NCBI GenBank assembly: GCA_947501355.1
Contig: CANMVA010000001.1
Span: 434,001-498,000, forward strand
Reading direction: 5' to 3'
Length of the DNA: 64,000 bases
From: an uncultured Paracoccaceae bacterium
Lineage (GTDB): Bacteria > Pseudomonadota > Alphaproteobacteria > Rhodobacterales > Rhodobacteraceae
Below are positions 1 through 8,706 of the stretch, one piece after another (the stretch's first letter is position 1; each line of letters opens with the position of its first letter). Below the pieces are notes generated by a model. It did no database searches and was not told where the DNA came from. It was given only the letters and a program-made list of their open reading frames with translations. A program made the position numbers and the translations under genes.

Positions 1-354
1 CGCAGCCTCGAAAAGTTTCTCTCCAAGACCCTGCCCTTGCGCGCCATTCACTACGTACAGATGCTTAAGCTCTGCCCGCCCTTGGTAAATTGAAAGATCG
101 GATGATCCGATGCTCACAACACCAAGTATGTTGGCACCGTCATCTGCAACCCAGACTCCTCTTCCAGGTTCTGTTTCAGCGGCAGCTGTCGTCCAATAGG
201 GCAAACGTTTTGCCTGATCCAATAGCTCTATTGCTCTTTTCGGAGCTATGTCGCCGTAGGTAGCCCTCCAAACCTCGACGTGAAGTTCAGCGAGGTTCAT
301 GGCCTCATCTTTGCGGCCTCGGCGAATAAGAGGTGAGGTGTCGGCGTTTCTCAT
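1..354 (-). CDS. GNAT family N-acetyltransferase, 3' part missing
   Basis: The gene runs off the left edge, so only the first 118 codons are present. The start chosen is the ATG at 352-354. The protein then begins with an IRRGRKDEAM-type strand followed by an AELHVEVWRATYGDIAP helix, the usual N-terminus of GNAT acetyltransferases. A second in-frame ATG at 298-300 would cut this helix. Further on, WVADDGANILGVVSIG is the central beta hairpin and LKHLYVVNGAQGQGLGEKL is the acetyl-CoA binding motif A (Q/R-x-x-G-x-G/A). The family transfers an acetyl group from acetyl-CoA to an amine. The substrate cannot be told. It lies alone, with the decayed recombinase region downstream on the same strand. 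The fold is secure, the function is open. Confidence 0.8.
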   Translation of the reverse strand, partial: MRNADTSPLIRRGRKDEAMNLAELHVEVWRATYGDIAPKRAIELLDQAKRLPYWTTAAAETEPGRGVWVADDGANILGVVSIGSSDLSIYQGRAELKHLYVVNGAQGQGLGEKLFEAA

Positions 355-489
355 TAGTTCCAAATCTTTTCACAGGTCCAGTGCTGGACCTTAGAGCGCT
401 GGATAGGTCTGCAACAAAACAAGAAGGTACCATTGGTGCAAGCGCTGCGCATTAGCGCTTGGTCCCGCATAGCCCGCCTTCCAGCCCCT

Positions 490-560
490 TCGGGTTTCGC
501 GATGGCAGCGAACGGCGGCTTTGGTGGGCCGCACCGCAGCATCGAAAGAGTTGGGTGAAT
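490..560. repeat. Dispersed degenerate intergenic repeat, copy a
   Basis: The core around 499-535 (GCAGCGAACGGCGGCTTTG, then GGGCCGCACCGCAGCAT) is clearly related to 3855-3905, which has GCAGCGAACGGCCGGTTCG and GGGCCGCATCGCAGCAT in the same order and spacing. Both sit between genes in the accessory half and contain no convincing gene. The element looks like an old, drifting interspersed repeat rather than an insertion sequence with clear ends. Confidence 0.5.
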
Positions 561-598
561 GGCAGCTTTGGGCCGCCTTTGGAGGCAACCCAATCATG

Positions 599-1232
599 CT
601 AGCTATCTATGGCTTCCGCGATGGCCAAGGCATCCTCGAGTTCAACACCTAGATACCAGACTGTGCTGTCCATTTTTGGTGTGTTTACGTAGGAGTTGGA
701 CCGCCCGCAAGTTGCCAGTCTTCTTGTCGATTTGTGTGACTTTGGTCTTCCGCATCGAATGGGCACCGTACGCGGTAGCTTCCAGACCGATTGACGTCAC
801 CCCATCACGGACGATCCGCGCATACTGGCGGGTCGAGATGTGCAGCCTTTCATGGAATCGAGCGGGCCAGAGGTATTCGGATCCGACCATGAGCGGTTCC
901 CGCATCCACGTTGCGAGAGATGCCCGCGTACCTTCTGAGCTTTCAAAGCGCACGGGTTTCTGCGTCTTGCTTTGCAAGTCCGAAGCGCGCTCTTTGATCT
1001 GCCTGGACGCCATGACATCCACGACCTTGAAATTAACCAGATCACAACCGAGCAACTCGCTGTCGATGGCAAGATTGAAAAGCACAAGATCACGGTGGTT
1101 CTGATTCAGCTCCAGCAAAACCCTGATTGCCCAGACGTGTTTTGGTTTCCGTGGCCGTCTCTGACCGACGATGCGCCCCTTATTCCAAGCCGGGCGAAGC
1201 GCACGAATGGCAGGTAAGTCTGGTGTTTCCAT
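599..1232 (-). pseudogene. Tyrosine recombinase/integrase, frameshifted (copy 1)
   Basis: The reading frame opens at the ATG at 1230-1232, seven bases after a GGAGG ribosome binding site, and encodes a small phage-type integrase of about 210 codons. Visible motifs are the HSMRKTK box (HxxR, catalytic Arg II) and a LRAVQLL helix. The frame is then lost at an A-run near 668-674. The continuation MDSTVWYLGVELEDALAI, which holds the nucleophilic Tyr, is in another frame and ends at TAG 599-601. The span of 634 bases is one more than the 633-base copy at 19428-20060, which fits a single inserted base. The position expected to be Arg I (a KLRGCDL-type motif, recalled from the family) reads ELLGCDL here, so a catalytic Arg also seems lost. 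The two copies are about three quarters identical in protein. Confidence 0.8.
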
Positions 1233-1285
1233 GACTGATCCTCCGATCCGCCATGCCCTCCCACAACGACAACCCGACGTTGACG
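1227..1285. repeat. 59-bp perfect direct repeat upstream of recombinase copy 1
   Basis: This stretch is identical base for base to 20055-20113. It covers the recombinase start codon, its GGAGG ribosome binding site and about 50 bases of upstream DNA. It is far better conserved than the recombinase coding region behind it. Identity stops at 1285, after which the two loci are unrelated. It may be a promoter, a recombination site or a trace of gene conversion. Confidence 0.85.
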
Positions 1286-1339
1286 GTGCCACAATAACAG
1301 ACGATGCTGTGTCGTATTCGAGGTCAGGTCTGAGCTCTT

Positions 1340-2299
1340 TCAAGACGTCGAAGACGCTGATGCTGGTTGTTTCGCTTTCCTGATGCTGGCTATCGTTAGC
1401 CCGTAGATGCAAGCGACAACTACGATCAAAGCTACGATTTGATAGCTTTCTACGGTGTCACCTAGCAGTGGCACAGCGAGCACCATTGTCAGGGCGGGCC
1501 ATGGCGTCGTGATGGAGCTTGCAAGCGACACGTCGATATGCCGGACAGCGTAGAACCAGACGATCAGCTCCAGAAAATACACCAGCCCCATGATCGCAGC
1601 CATGGTTTGGAAGATGGTGCTGAAACCGAGTTGGAAGCCACCCGGCACAAACACAGCAAGCAGCACGAGCAAAAACAACGATGAAATTGCGACCCTAAAG
1701 AACGTCACTTGAGCAGGCGTGATGCGTGTATTGCTCAGCTCTTCTTTGATGATGACGTGCGCAATGCTCCAAAGCAACGGCACGCCAAGGGATGCCAAAA
1801 ACCAAGGGGATATACCAGACATCTGGAAGGTCCCGCCTGTTCCCAGATAATAGAGCGATCCGATCAGCACAGTCGTCAGAGCAAGCTCAAAAGCGGTCTT
1901 CCGGCGCTTCAAGAAGATCGTTTCCCAAAGGATAGCGAAAAGCGGATAGGCTTGTATGGCAATCGCGGCATTGGTGGCCCCGGCTTTCTCAACGCCGAGG
2001 ACGTAGAGATATGTTGAGAGGCCGAATAGAGCACCCGTGAAGAATGCTACATAGATCATGCGCCTGCGTTCTTTGTGACTGAGATCAAGGCCGAAAATGC
2101 CCTTCGTTCCGCCGCTCAGCTCCCAGCCAAAGACCGGAGCTGCAAAGACGACCTGCCATATCGAAAGTGCGAAGGCGAAGCTTAGGGCGTCAATGCCCGC
2201 TGCACGCAGATTTGAGATGATGGGCATCACCCCCAAAAGCGACAAGCTGACCAGGGAGAGGGCTATACCTTTCCCGACTGATGGAGAGGTAATCGCCAT
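1340..2299 (-). CDS. EamA/DMT family transporter
   Basis: The 319-residue protein has ten hydrophobic segments in two EamA halves. The first half begins GIALSLVSLSLLGVMPIIS, and the second half begins near SPWFLASLGVPLLWSIAHV, as in drug/metabolite superfamily exporters that move small metabolites or amino acids across the inner membrane. The start chosen is the ATG at 2297-2299, because the protein then opens with MAITSPSVGKG and runs straight into helix 1. An upstream extension would cross the intergenic operator region. It is divergent from a MocR-type regulator 79 bases away, and such pairs are commonly regulator and target. The substrate is unknown, but an amine or amino acid linked to the PLP-binding regulator is a reasonable guess. 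Confidence 0.85.
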   Translation of the reverse strand: MAITSPSVGKGIALSLVSLSLLGVMPIISNLRAAGIDALSFAFALSIWQVVFAAPVFGWELSGGTKGIFGLDLSHKERRRMIYVAFFTGALFGLSTYLYVLGVEKAGATNAAIAIQAYPLFAILWETIFLKRRKTAFELALTTVLIGSLYYLGTGGTFQMSGISPWFLASLGVPLLWSIAHVIIKEELSNTRITPAQVTFFRVAISSLFLLVLLAVFVPGGFQLGFSTIFQTMAAIMGLVYFLELIVWFYAVRHIDVSLASSITTPWPALTMVLAVPLLGDTVESYQIVALIVVVACIYGLTIASIRKAKQPASASSTS

Positions 2300-2314
2300 A
2301 ATCGGTTCCAAATA

Positions 2315-2363
2315 ATTGTATTGACGTGGATACGAATTGCATCCATGCAATAATAAGTGCAAT
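2315..2363. promoter_or_regulatory. Candidate MocR operator: repeated ATTGCAT-type half sites
   Basis: A perfect inverted repeat ATTGCAT-CC-ATGCAAT lies at 2336-2351. It is flanked by a similar half site ATTGTAT at 2315-2321 and by GTGCAAT at 2357-2363. All four lie in the short gap between the divergent exporter and MocR genes. MocR regulators are known to bind paired direct or inverted repeats between themselves and their target, so these are good operator candidates. Binding is inferred. Confidence 0.5.
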
Positions 2364-2378
2364 CAAAACATTGATCTG

Positions 2379-3773
2379 ATGGCAATTTGGAAGCCCGATA
2401 TTATTGGCCGAGAAGGCCCAATTTATCTGCGTATCGTTGATGCAATGGCCGATGACATTGCGGAGGGACGCTTGCCTGCGGGGAAGCGATTGCCGCCGCA
2501 TCGAGAGCTTGCCTATCAGCTTAATATTTCTCCTAACACGACAAGCCGCGCCTATGCCGAGGCCACCAGACGGGCGTTGCTAAGAGGCGAAGTCGGACGC
2601 GGAACCTTTGTACGTGAGAGCGAGCAAACAAACGGAGACGCACAAGCCGAAACGCTTTACAGGCAAGATCACGGGCCGGTCGATCTTTCTCGCAATCTGC
2701 CGATACCCGGCCTCGCAGAACCTCATATGCGCCGGGTTTTGGGGTTGATAGCTGATGAAACCTCCCTTCAGGCATTCATGGACTACCAAACCGAAGCCGA
2801 TCTTCAGCGTCACCGCCTAGCTGGGAGGGCGTGGGTTGCGGGATGCGGGCTGGACGTTGATATCGATCAGATCATTCCGGTCGTGGGAGGACAACACGGC
2901 ATTTTCAGCGCGTTGATGGCCCTGCTACAATCAGGCGATCTGCTTTTGATGGAAGCGCTGACTTACACCCCAGTGCTCGCAATGGCACAGCATCTTGGAC
3001 TTCAAACGGGCGCTGTAGCGATGGACGATCAGGGGATCGTGCCAGAAGCCTTTGAGACTTGGTGTAAGCAGGCCAAGCCGAAGGCCCTTTATATCACCCC
3101 CACGCTGCAAGCCCCGACGACCGTCACGCTCTCTCAACGGCGTCGTTCTGAGATCGCAGCAATCGCAGAGCTTTTCGGCGTGATCATCATTGAAGACGAT
3201 GTGTTCGGTCCATTGAAGCGCGACAAACCCGCCCCGATAGCTTCGTTCGCGCCTGAAATGACCGTTTATGTCACGAGCCTCTCAAAGGCTGTAGCACCCG
3301 GCCTCCGCGTGGGCTTCTTAGCGGTACCCAAACAGCTCGTAGGGGCGTTGCATCAGTCCATTAATGTCAGCCTTTGGATGACGCCTCCGATCACTCTTGA
3401 GATCGCTAGTCTGCTTATAGAGGACGGCACAGCGGTGCATCTCGCCGAGCGGCAGCAAAAGATCGCTGTGCATAGACAAGGGATCGCAGAACAGATTATC
3501 GGGCTAACTAAAGTGCCGCCGCGAGCTGACGGGTTTCACATTTGGATGCCGTTACCCGAAGGCTGGCGTGCTGACGCATTCGCCTCGGAGTGTCGGCGCA
3601 AGAACGTTCTCGTCAGCGAAGGGCGCGGTTTTGCAATGAACGCAAAGGATGTGCCAGAGGCAATCCGCATCTGTGTCAGTCATGAGCCTGATGAACAGCG
3701 GTTGTTAAGGGGCCTAGAAGCCATTTCAGCTGTTCTTAGGCAAAAGCCAACAGAGTTGTCATTGTTTATTTAG
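2379..3773 (+). CDS. MocR/PdxR-type regulator (GntR helix-turn-helix fused to aminotransferase fold)
   Basis: The 464-residue protein has a GntR winged helix at residues 1-80 (PIYLRIVDAMADDIAEGRLP, then LPPHRELAYQLNISPNTTSR). This is joined to a class I aminotransferase-like domain. The PLP lysine motif is SLSKAVAPGLRVGF, and the preceding ITPTLQAPTTVTL and IIIEDDVFG segments are typical of fold-type I enzymes. MocR proteins use PLP or a PLP-amino acid adduct as effector rather than catalysing transamination. The start chosen is the ATG at 2379 (MAIWKPD), because the family begins with this segment. The upstream in-frame ATG at 2337 lies inside the inverted repeat. It is divergent from the EamA exporter, probably its target. 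Confidence 0.88.
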   Translation: MAIWKPDIIGREGPIYLRIVDAMADDIAEGRLPAGKRLPPHRELAYQLNISPNTTSRAYAEATRRALLRGEVGRGTFVRESEQTNGDAQAETLYRQDHGPVDLSRNLPIPGLAEPHMRRVLGLIADETSLQAFMDYQTEADLQRHRLAGRAWVAGCGLDVDIDQIIPVVGGQHGIFSALMALLQSGDLLLMEALTYTPVLAMAQHLGLQTGAVAMDDQGIVPEAFETWCKQAKPKALYITPTLQAPTTVTLSQRRRSEIAAIAELFGVIIIEDDVFGPLKRDKPAPIASFAPEMTVYVTSLSKAVAPGLRVGFLAVPKQLVGALHQSINVSLWMTPPITLEIASLLIEDGTAVHLAERQQKIAVHRQGIAEQIIGLTKVPPRADGFHIWMPLPEGWRADAFASECRRKNVLVSEGRGFAMNAKDVPEAIRICVSHEPDEQRLLRGLEAISAVLRQKPTELSLFI

Positions 3774-4261
3774 GAACTGCATCCACAGCCTTAGATACGT
3801 GTGACTGATCGCTTTGTCTTGCATTGCAGCCATCCATCGGCACCCAGATTGAGCGACTGCAGCGAACGGCCGGTTCGACGGGCCGCATCGCAGCATCAGC
3901 TTCAAGGGTCGAACGGCAGGAATGGGCCGGTAACACCTCTTAGAAGAGTGTTTTGGGGCCATTATCACCAAATCTTCACCTCAGCGTATCCTAACAGGAA
4001 GAGGTTGGGGGTATTATTGGGGGCAGCGCACATTTTGGATATTGGATTAGTGATAAATAGCAAATAGTTAGCATTCTAATGTGCGTCCGTGTGGGCACCA
4101 TAACAGACATCCCTCCCCCTTTGGAAATCTTGTTAATGTCTTGGATGGCAAGGCTATTTCAGGCTTTTGCGCCGGATCTAGACAATCATTGAAAGGCATT
4201 TCTGGAGAGCAAATGGAAAGGGCCAGGAATCGTGGATTTTCCGAACCGCAAAGCAGCGGTT
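3774..4261. other. Gene-poor interval
   Basis: No convincing gene is seen in these 488 bases. The first part holds one copy of the dispersed repeat (3855-3905). The rest is A+T richer than its surroundings near 3960-4080 and has no coding pattern. A 6-bp hairpin at 4244-4261 (AACCGC/GCGGTT) directly follows the response regulator stop and could help end its transcript, but it lacks a clear T-run. Confidence 0.5.
3855..3905. repeat. Dispersed degenerate intergenic repeat, copy b
   Basis: This shares GCAGCGAACGGC, GGGCCGCA and CGCAGCAT in the same order with 490-560, at roughly 75-80 percent identity over about 45 bases. There are no terminal inverted repeats and no transposase nearby, so the nature of the element is unknown. 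Confidence 0.5.
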
Positions 4262-5158
4262 TCAAAACGCGTTCAGCACGCGGTCGGCCATGACCGCTGC
4301 GGATGTGCGGTTGTCGATGCCCATTTTCTGGAAAATCTGTTCGAGATGCTTGTTCACGGTGCGGGCGCTCAGCACCAGAATGGCGCTGATGTCTCGGTTG
4401 GTTTTGCCCAAGGTCAGCCAGTAAAGGACCTCGGCCTCGCGGGGGGTCAGGTCGAAGGCTTCGGCGAGGACATGTTCCCTGCTTTGACTCATCCGGCGCA
4501 TGGGTTTGATCAGGATCTCGGGAGAGGCTGTCATGCCGATATATTGGAAGGCCAGGTTGTCGGTCTCGAATGGTTGCACCGATGAGACGGGTCGGTTGGC
4601 GCAGTCTGCGATCCATTTGATCCAGGAGGAGCCGAGCGTGGCGGCGTCAGTTGTATTGAGAAAATCAATCGCCTTTTGCGAGCCCCAAAGCACTTTTCCG
4701 TTCAGATCGCAGGCCAGCACCGTTCTGCCGGACGTATCCAACGCGTCGCGCGCGCTTTGCAGTAGGCGCGAGTTGACGATATGCGTGCTGAGCCGCGCGA
4801 TGAGTTCTTCGATCACCACTGGCTTGGTGATGTAGTCAACGCCGCCTGAGGCCAAGCCTTCGAGAAGATGCTCTTTCTCGGTCAGGCCTGTCATGAAGAT
4901 GATCGGGGTCGTTACAGGATCTGCGCCAAGTTTCAGCGCGCGACAGGTTTCAAACCCGTCCATACCGGGCATCACGGCATCCATCAGAATGACGTCCGGC
5001 TCGACCCGGCGCGTGAGCTCTATCGCGGCTTCGCCGTCTGTGGCGACCAGCACAGTCATTCCACTGTCTTCGAGGGCAGCTGAGACCATGCCCAGCGTAT
5101 CGGGCGTGTCATCAACAACAAGCGCGATGCATTTGCGGCCAAATTCATTAAACGTCAT
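4262..5158 (-). CDS. Response regulator, receiver plus LuxR-type DNA-binding domain
   Basis: The 298-residue protein has a receiver domain at residues 10-130 (acidic pair in VVDDTPD, phosphoacceptor Asp60 in VILMDAVMPG, TKP lysine motif). A middle region with PAS-like character follows (LACDLNGKVLWGSQKAIDFL). The C-terminus is a GerE/LuxR helix-turn-helix (LTPREAEVLYWLTLGKTNRD, then SARTVNKHLEQIFQKMGI). The ATG at 5156-5158 overlaps the end of the transporter-kinase gene by 11 bases, so the two are translationally coupled and surely partners. It most likely activates the divergent urtABCDE-fmdA operon in response to the kinase, but the target is inferred from position only. Confidence 0.9.
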   Translation of the reverse strand: MTFNEFGRKCIALVVDDTPDTLGMVSAALEDSGMTVLVATDGEAAIELTRRVEPDVILMDAVMPGMDGFETCRALKLGADPVTTPIIFMTGLTEKEHLLEGLASGGVDYITKPVVIEELIARLSTHIVNSRLLQSARDALDTSGRTVLACDLNGKVLWGSQKAIDFLNTTDAATLGSSWIKWIADCANRPVSSVQPFETDNLAFQYIGMTASPEILIKPMRRMSQSREHVLAEAFDLTPREAEVLYWLTLGKTNRDISAILVLSARTVNKHLEQIFQKMGIDNRTSAAVMADRVLNAF

Positions 5159-8100
5159 CTCGGGTTGCCTCCAAGATTTCGACAATTCCGCCCATATCGA
5201 ACCGGTCCAGACGTTTTTCCAGCAGGTCGAGAAGGTGCGCCGGGCCGCGATTTTCAGCGCGCAGTTTCTCCAGATGAGCGCGCATGCCGGCAGGGTGGCT
5301 GCGCGTTGCACTTTCCAGCAGGAGTGCCCTGTCCGCTTCGGTCAGATCGGCAGCGACGGGCTTTTGGTCATCTTCGTCAGAGCTGAGAACCAACGTGACT
5401 TTCAAAAGCTCGGCGATCTGCATCAACAGATCATCCAGGTTGAAAGGCTTTGCCAGAAACGCGTCGTGCAGGGCGACTTTGGAGCCCGACATCCCCTCTT
5501 CATCGGCGTGACCAGAGATCACGATGATCGGGATATTCGGCCTATCACGGGATCTGAGCGCTTCGGCGAGGCACCAGCCGTCCCGTTCGGGCATGTCGAT
5601 GTCCAACACGATCAGATCGGGTGTGGTTTCCTGCAGCATCTGTTCTGCCAGATCGGCAGACGGCGCGATCAGGACCATAAAGCCGAGGCTTGAGAGGAAC
5701 TGTTCGGTCAATGTCAGATGATTGACGTCGTCATCCACGACAAGGATCGTCTTCCGGGGGCCGCGATAGCCCATCAATGTCGGGTGTTGCACGGTCTTGT
5801 TGAGGTCTTCGGTATCAAAGACGCTTGTGGAGATTGAGGGCAGCATCATGCGCACGGTGAACGTGCTGCCCTTGCCGGGCGTACTATTGACCGCGATCTC
5901 GCCGCCCATGATCTCGACCAGAAGTTTTGTGATCGTCAGCCCCAGGCCAGAGCCTTGCCGGTCTGAGCGGCCCGCGCGTTCAAACGGGCGCCAGATGCGG
6001 TCAAGATTATCCGCTTCGATCCCGACGCCGGTGTCTTTGACAGTGATCACGGCGACCTCGTTGCGGTAGGTCAGGTCGAGCTTGACGTGGCCTTTGTCGG
6101 TGTAGCGCAACGCGTTGGACAGCAGGTTGATGATGATTTGGCGCAAGCGCTTTTCATCTGTGCCAACGAGCGCGGGGATCCGTCCGAAGGTGCGCCAAGT
6201 AAAGCGGATGCCTTTGTCTTTTGCTTCGGCCTCAAAGATCGCGGCTGTTTGGCGCAGAAGCGCGCGCAGGTTCACCTTGTCGCGGGCGATCTCAAGGCGG
6301 CCTGCTTCGATGCGCGAGATGTCGAGCAGCCCGTCGATCAACCCTGCAAGATGCTCTGAAGAGCGCCTGATGCTGGTGATCGAGACGCGCCACTGCTCCA
6401 GATCGCGGTCCTTTTCGAGCAATTGCGCAAAGCCGTAGATCGCGTTGAGGGGTGTGCGCAGCTCATGGCTGAGCCCGGACATGTAGCGTGTCTTGGCGAG
6501 GTTCGCAGCCTCTGCTTTCTCCTTGGCTTCCTGCAGCGCGAGATCGGTGCGCTCATGCGCGCGGATTTCCTTGAGCAGCCGCTTTGTCTGGCGTTCTGTC
6601 TCTTGCGTGGCGTTGCGCTGGCTTTCACCCGCCAGAACAAACATCCAGACGACGACGCCGATCACGATCAGCACCGTGCAGAAGATAATCGTGAGGACCG
6701 CATCCAGCGTATCGTCATTGGCAAAAGCGCGGATCACCAGCAGGAGGGCACCAAAGCAAAGCGACAGGGAGGTCGTGGCCAGAAGATAGCGCGAGATGCG
6801 CGACATCAGGGCATTGGCAAGTGCTTTAGGCAAGGTCGCATACAAGGCTTCGCGAACGGTTTGGTCGAGCCGCCCGTGCGGTTTGCATTGGTCGTGACAT
6901 GCCGCATCGAGGCTGCAACAAAGCGAGCAGATATGCCCGAAATGAAAGGGGCAGGTGCTCATATCTTCGGCGTCGAACCGGTATTCGCAGACCGTACAGG
7001 TGTGCAGCCCGGCTTGCTCAGTCCCGATCTGATCAGGCTGAGCAAGGTAGTACCGACCGCCTGTTGCCCATGCGAGGATCGGCGCCAGCAGGAATGCGGT
7101 CAGCAAGGCGACGAAGGACGAAAACGCCTGCATGAAAGGGCCGAAGAAACCGGCATATGCAATCAGTGAGACAACGCAGGCTGCAATCATCGCGCCAATG
7201 CCCACGGGGTTGACGTCGTAAAGATGCGAGCGCCTAAATTCGATGCCTTTCGGGCTGAGGCCCAGTGGCTTGTTGATCACCAGATCCGCCACCAAGGCGC
7301 CGATCCAGGCGACGGCGACGTGGGAATAGAGGCCAAGGACATGCTCCAGCCCTGTGAAGACGCCCAGTTCCATCAGCATCACGGCGATGGCGACATTGAA
7401 GACTAACCAGACAACGCGGCCAGGATGGCTTTTTGTGAGCCGTGAGAAGAAGTTCGACCACGCGATGGACCCTGCATAGGCGTTCGTAACATTGATCTTG
7501 AGTTGTGAGAGGATCACGAAAACCGCTGTCAGCCCTAACACCAGCGCCGGTGAGTTGAGCACCTGTTCAAACGCAGTGTAATACATGCGCGTTGGGTCCG
7601 TTGCCTCACCGACCGGGACGCTCTCGCGGATCGCGAGGGTGACAAGGTAGGATCCCGCCAGCATTTTGAGCATGCCCAGCACAGACCAACCCGGGCCTGC
7701 ACAGATCAGGGCGAGCCACCATTTACGCTTGTCGGTTTTCGTCTTCGGCTCTGGTAGGAAGCGCAGGAAATCCACCTGCTCGCCGATTTGTGCGACGAGG
7801 GAGAAGACGACGCCAGAGGCCGCACCCAGCATCAGTAAACGCGATGCGTCTGGCATCTCAACGCCACCGGTGAAGCCAGTCCATGTGTCGAGGTCATAGC
7901 CGACAAAGGCCAGCATCACGAAGGGCAGGATATGGAGCAGAACCCATAAAGGCTGGGTCCATGCCTGAAATGCGGAGATCTTGGAAAAGCCGTGGATTAC
8001 CAGCGGAATGACCACGATTGAGCTTGCGACATAGCCAATGAAGAGCGGTATGCCCAAAGTGAATTTGAGTGCCAGCGCGAGGATCGCGGCTTCGAGCGCG

Positions 8101-8561
8101 AAGAATATGAAGGTGAATGAAGCGTAGATCAGCGACGTGATCGTTGAGCCAAGATAGCCAAACCCCGCACCGCGGGTCATCAGGTCGATATCCAGACCGT
8201 ATTTGGCTGCGTAGTAAGAGATTGGCAGCCCGGTCAGAAACAGGATCGCACCGACAAGCATGATCGCGACAATCGCCGTGTCGAACCCGTAGGTCAGCGT
8301 CAGGGTTGCGCCGATTGCCTCAAGTGCCAGAAAAGAGATGGACCCGATGGCTGTATTGGCCACGCGGCTATAGCTCCACCGACGGGCGCGCCGCGCCGTG
8401 TAGCGCAGGGCAAAATCCTCCATCGTCTCATTGGCGACCCAACGATTATATGTCCGCTTCTCGCGGGTGGCAGTCAGATGTGCGACCATGCGAATTCCAT
8501 CTGGGTCACGCGGCAAGGTCGACCAAAATTGGATCGTTTTGCGCTTGACCCCCCCGATCAA
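5148..8561 (-). CDS. Hybrid histidine kinase fused to an NCS1-like transporter
   Basis: The protein has up to 1137 residues. Residues about 35-500 form a multi-helix membrane domain resembling nucleobase-cation symporter 1 proteins (TYNRWVANETMEDFALRYT, then about twelve hydrophobic segments). Residues 522-559 hold eight Cys (522, 525, 537, 545, 548, 549, 555, 559), which looks like a metal site on the cytoplasmic side. Two more membrane segments lie at about 590-645, then a coiled linker. The HisKA domain has His699 in LSHELRTPLN, followed by an HATPase (NLLSNALRYTD, DTGVGI, GSGLGLTI) and a receiver with Asp987. It presumably senses a solute through the transporter fold and phosphorylates the adjacent response regulator. 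The start is uncertain: TTG at 8561 or ATG at 8489. The fusion reads through without interruption. Confidence 0.88.
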   Translation of the reverse strand: MIGGVKRKTIQFWSTLPRDPDGIRMVAHLTATREKRTYNRWVANETMEDFALRYTARRARRWSYSRVANTAIGSISFLALEAIGATLTLTYGFDTAIVAIMLVGAILFLTGLPISYYAAKYGLDIDLMTRGAGFGYLGSTITSLIYASFTFIFFALEAAILALALKFTLGIPLFIGYVASSIVVIPLVIHGFSKISAFQAWTQPLWVLLHILPFVMLAFVGYDLDTWTGFTGGVEMPDASRLLMLGAASGVVFSLVAQIGEQVDFLRFLPEPKTKTDKRKWWLALICAGPGWSVLGMLKMLAGSYLVTLAIRESVPVGEATDPTRMYYTAFEQVLNSPALVLGLTAVFVILSQLKINVTNAYAGSIAWSNFFSRLTKSHPGRVVWLVFNVAIAVMLMELGVFTGLEHVLGLYSHVAVAWIGALVADLVINKPLGLSPKGIEFRRSHLYDVNPVGIGAMIAACVVSLIAYAGFFGPFMQAFSSFVALLTAFLLAPILAWATGGRYYLAQPDQIGTEQAGLHTCTVCEYRFDAEDMSTCPFHFGHICSLCCSLDAACHDQCKPHGRLDQTVREALYATLPKALANALMSRISRYLLATTSLSLCFGALLLVIRAFANDDTLDAVLTIIFCTVLIVIGVVVWMFVLAGESQRNATQETERQTKRLLKEIRAHERTDLALQEAKEKAEAANLAKTRYMSGLSHELRTPLNAIYGFAQLLEKDRDLEQWRVSITSIRRSSEHLAGLIDGLLDISRIEAGRLEIARDKVNLRALLRQTAAIFEAEAKDKGIRFTWRTFGRIPALVGTDEKRLRQIIINLLSNALRYTDKGHVKLDLTYRNEVAVITVKDTGVGIEADNLDRIWRPFERAGRSDRQGSGLGLTITKLLVEIMGGEIAVNSTPGKGSTFTVRMMLPSISTSVFDTEDLNKTVQHPTLMGYRGPRKTILVVDDDVNHLTLTEQFLSSLGFMVLIAPSADLAEQMLQETTPDLIVLDIDMPERDGWCLAEALRSRDRPNIPIIVISGHADEEGMSGSKVALHDAFLAKPFNLDDLLMQIAELLKVTLVLSSDEDDQKPVAADLTEADRALLLESATRSHPAGMRAHLEKLRAENRGPAHLLDLLEKRLDRFDMGGIVEILEATRDDV

Positions 8562-8601
8562 GTTCTCCCGATTTCAGCCTAAGTGCACAAAACGCGCACT
8601 G

Positions 8602-8623
8602 GTATACGTCATTTAACGTATAC
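8602..8623. promoter_or_regulatory. Palindromic operator candidate between kinase and urtA
   Basis: A perfect inverted repeat GTATACGT-CATTTA-ACGTATAC lies in the 145-base gap between the divergent kinase gene and urtA. It is placed about 85 bases upstream of the urtA start, where an activator site would be expected. It could be bound by the LuxR-type response regulator encoded at 4262-5158, or it could be part of a promoter. Binding is inferred. Confidence 0.5.
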
Positions 8624-8706
8624 TGCGCTGCAGCATATCTCGCGATCCTTTCTTCAGCGGGCGTTTTGGAATCGCCCAATTGTTGAGCACTTCACAAGGA
8701 GGCGAT

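Noticed and set aside
4068-4616. A 182-codon minus-strand open frame overlapping the response regulator end
   Set aside because: It is in a different frame from the LuxR helix-turn-helix, which is certain, and looks like random Arg/Pro-rich sequence.
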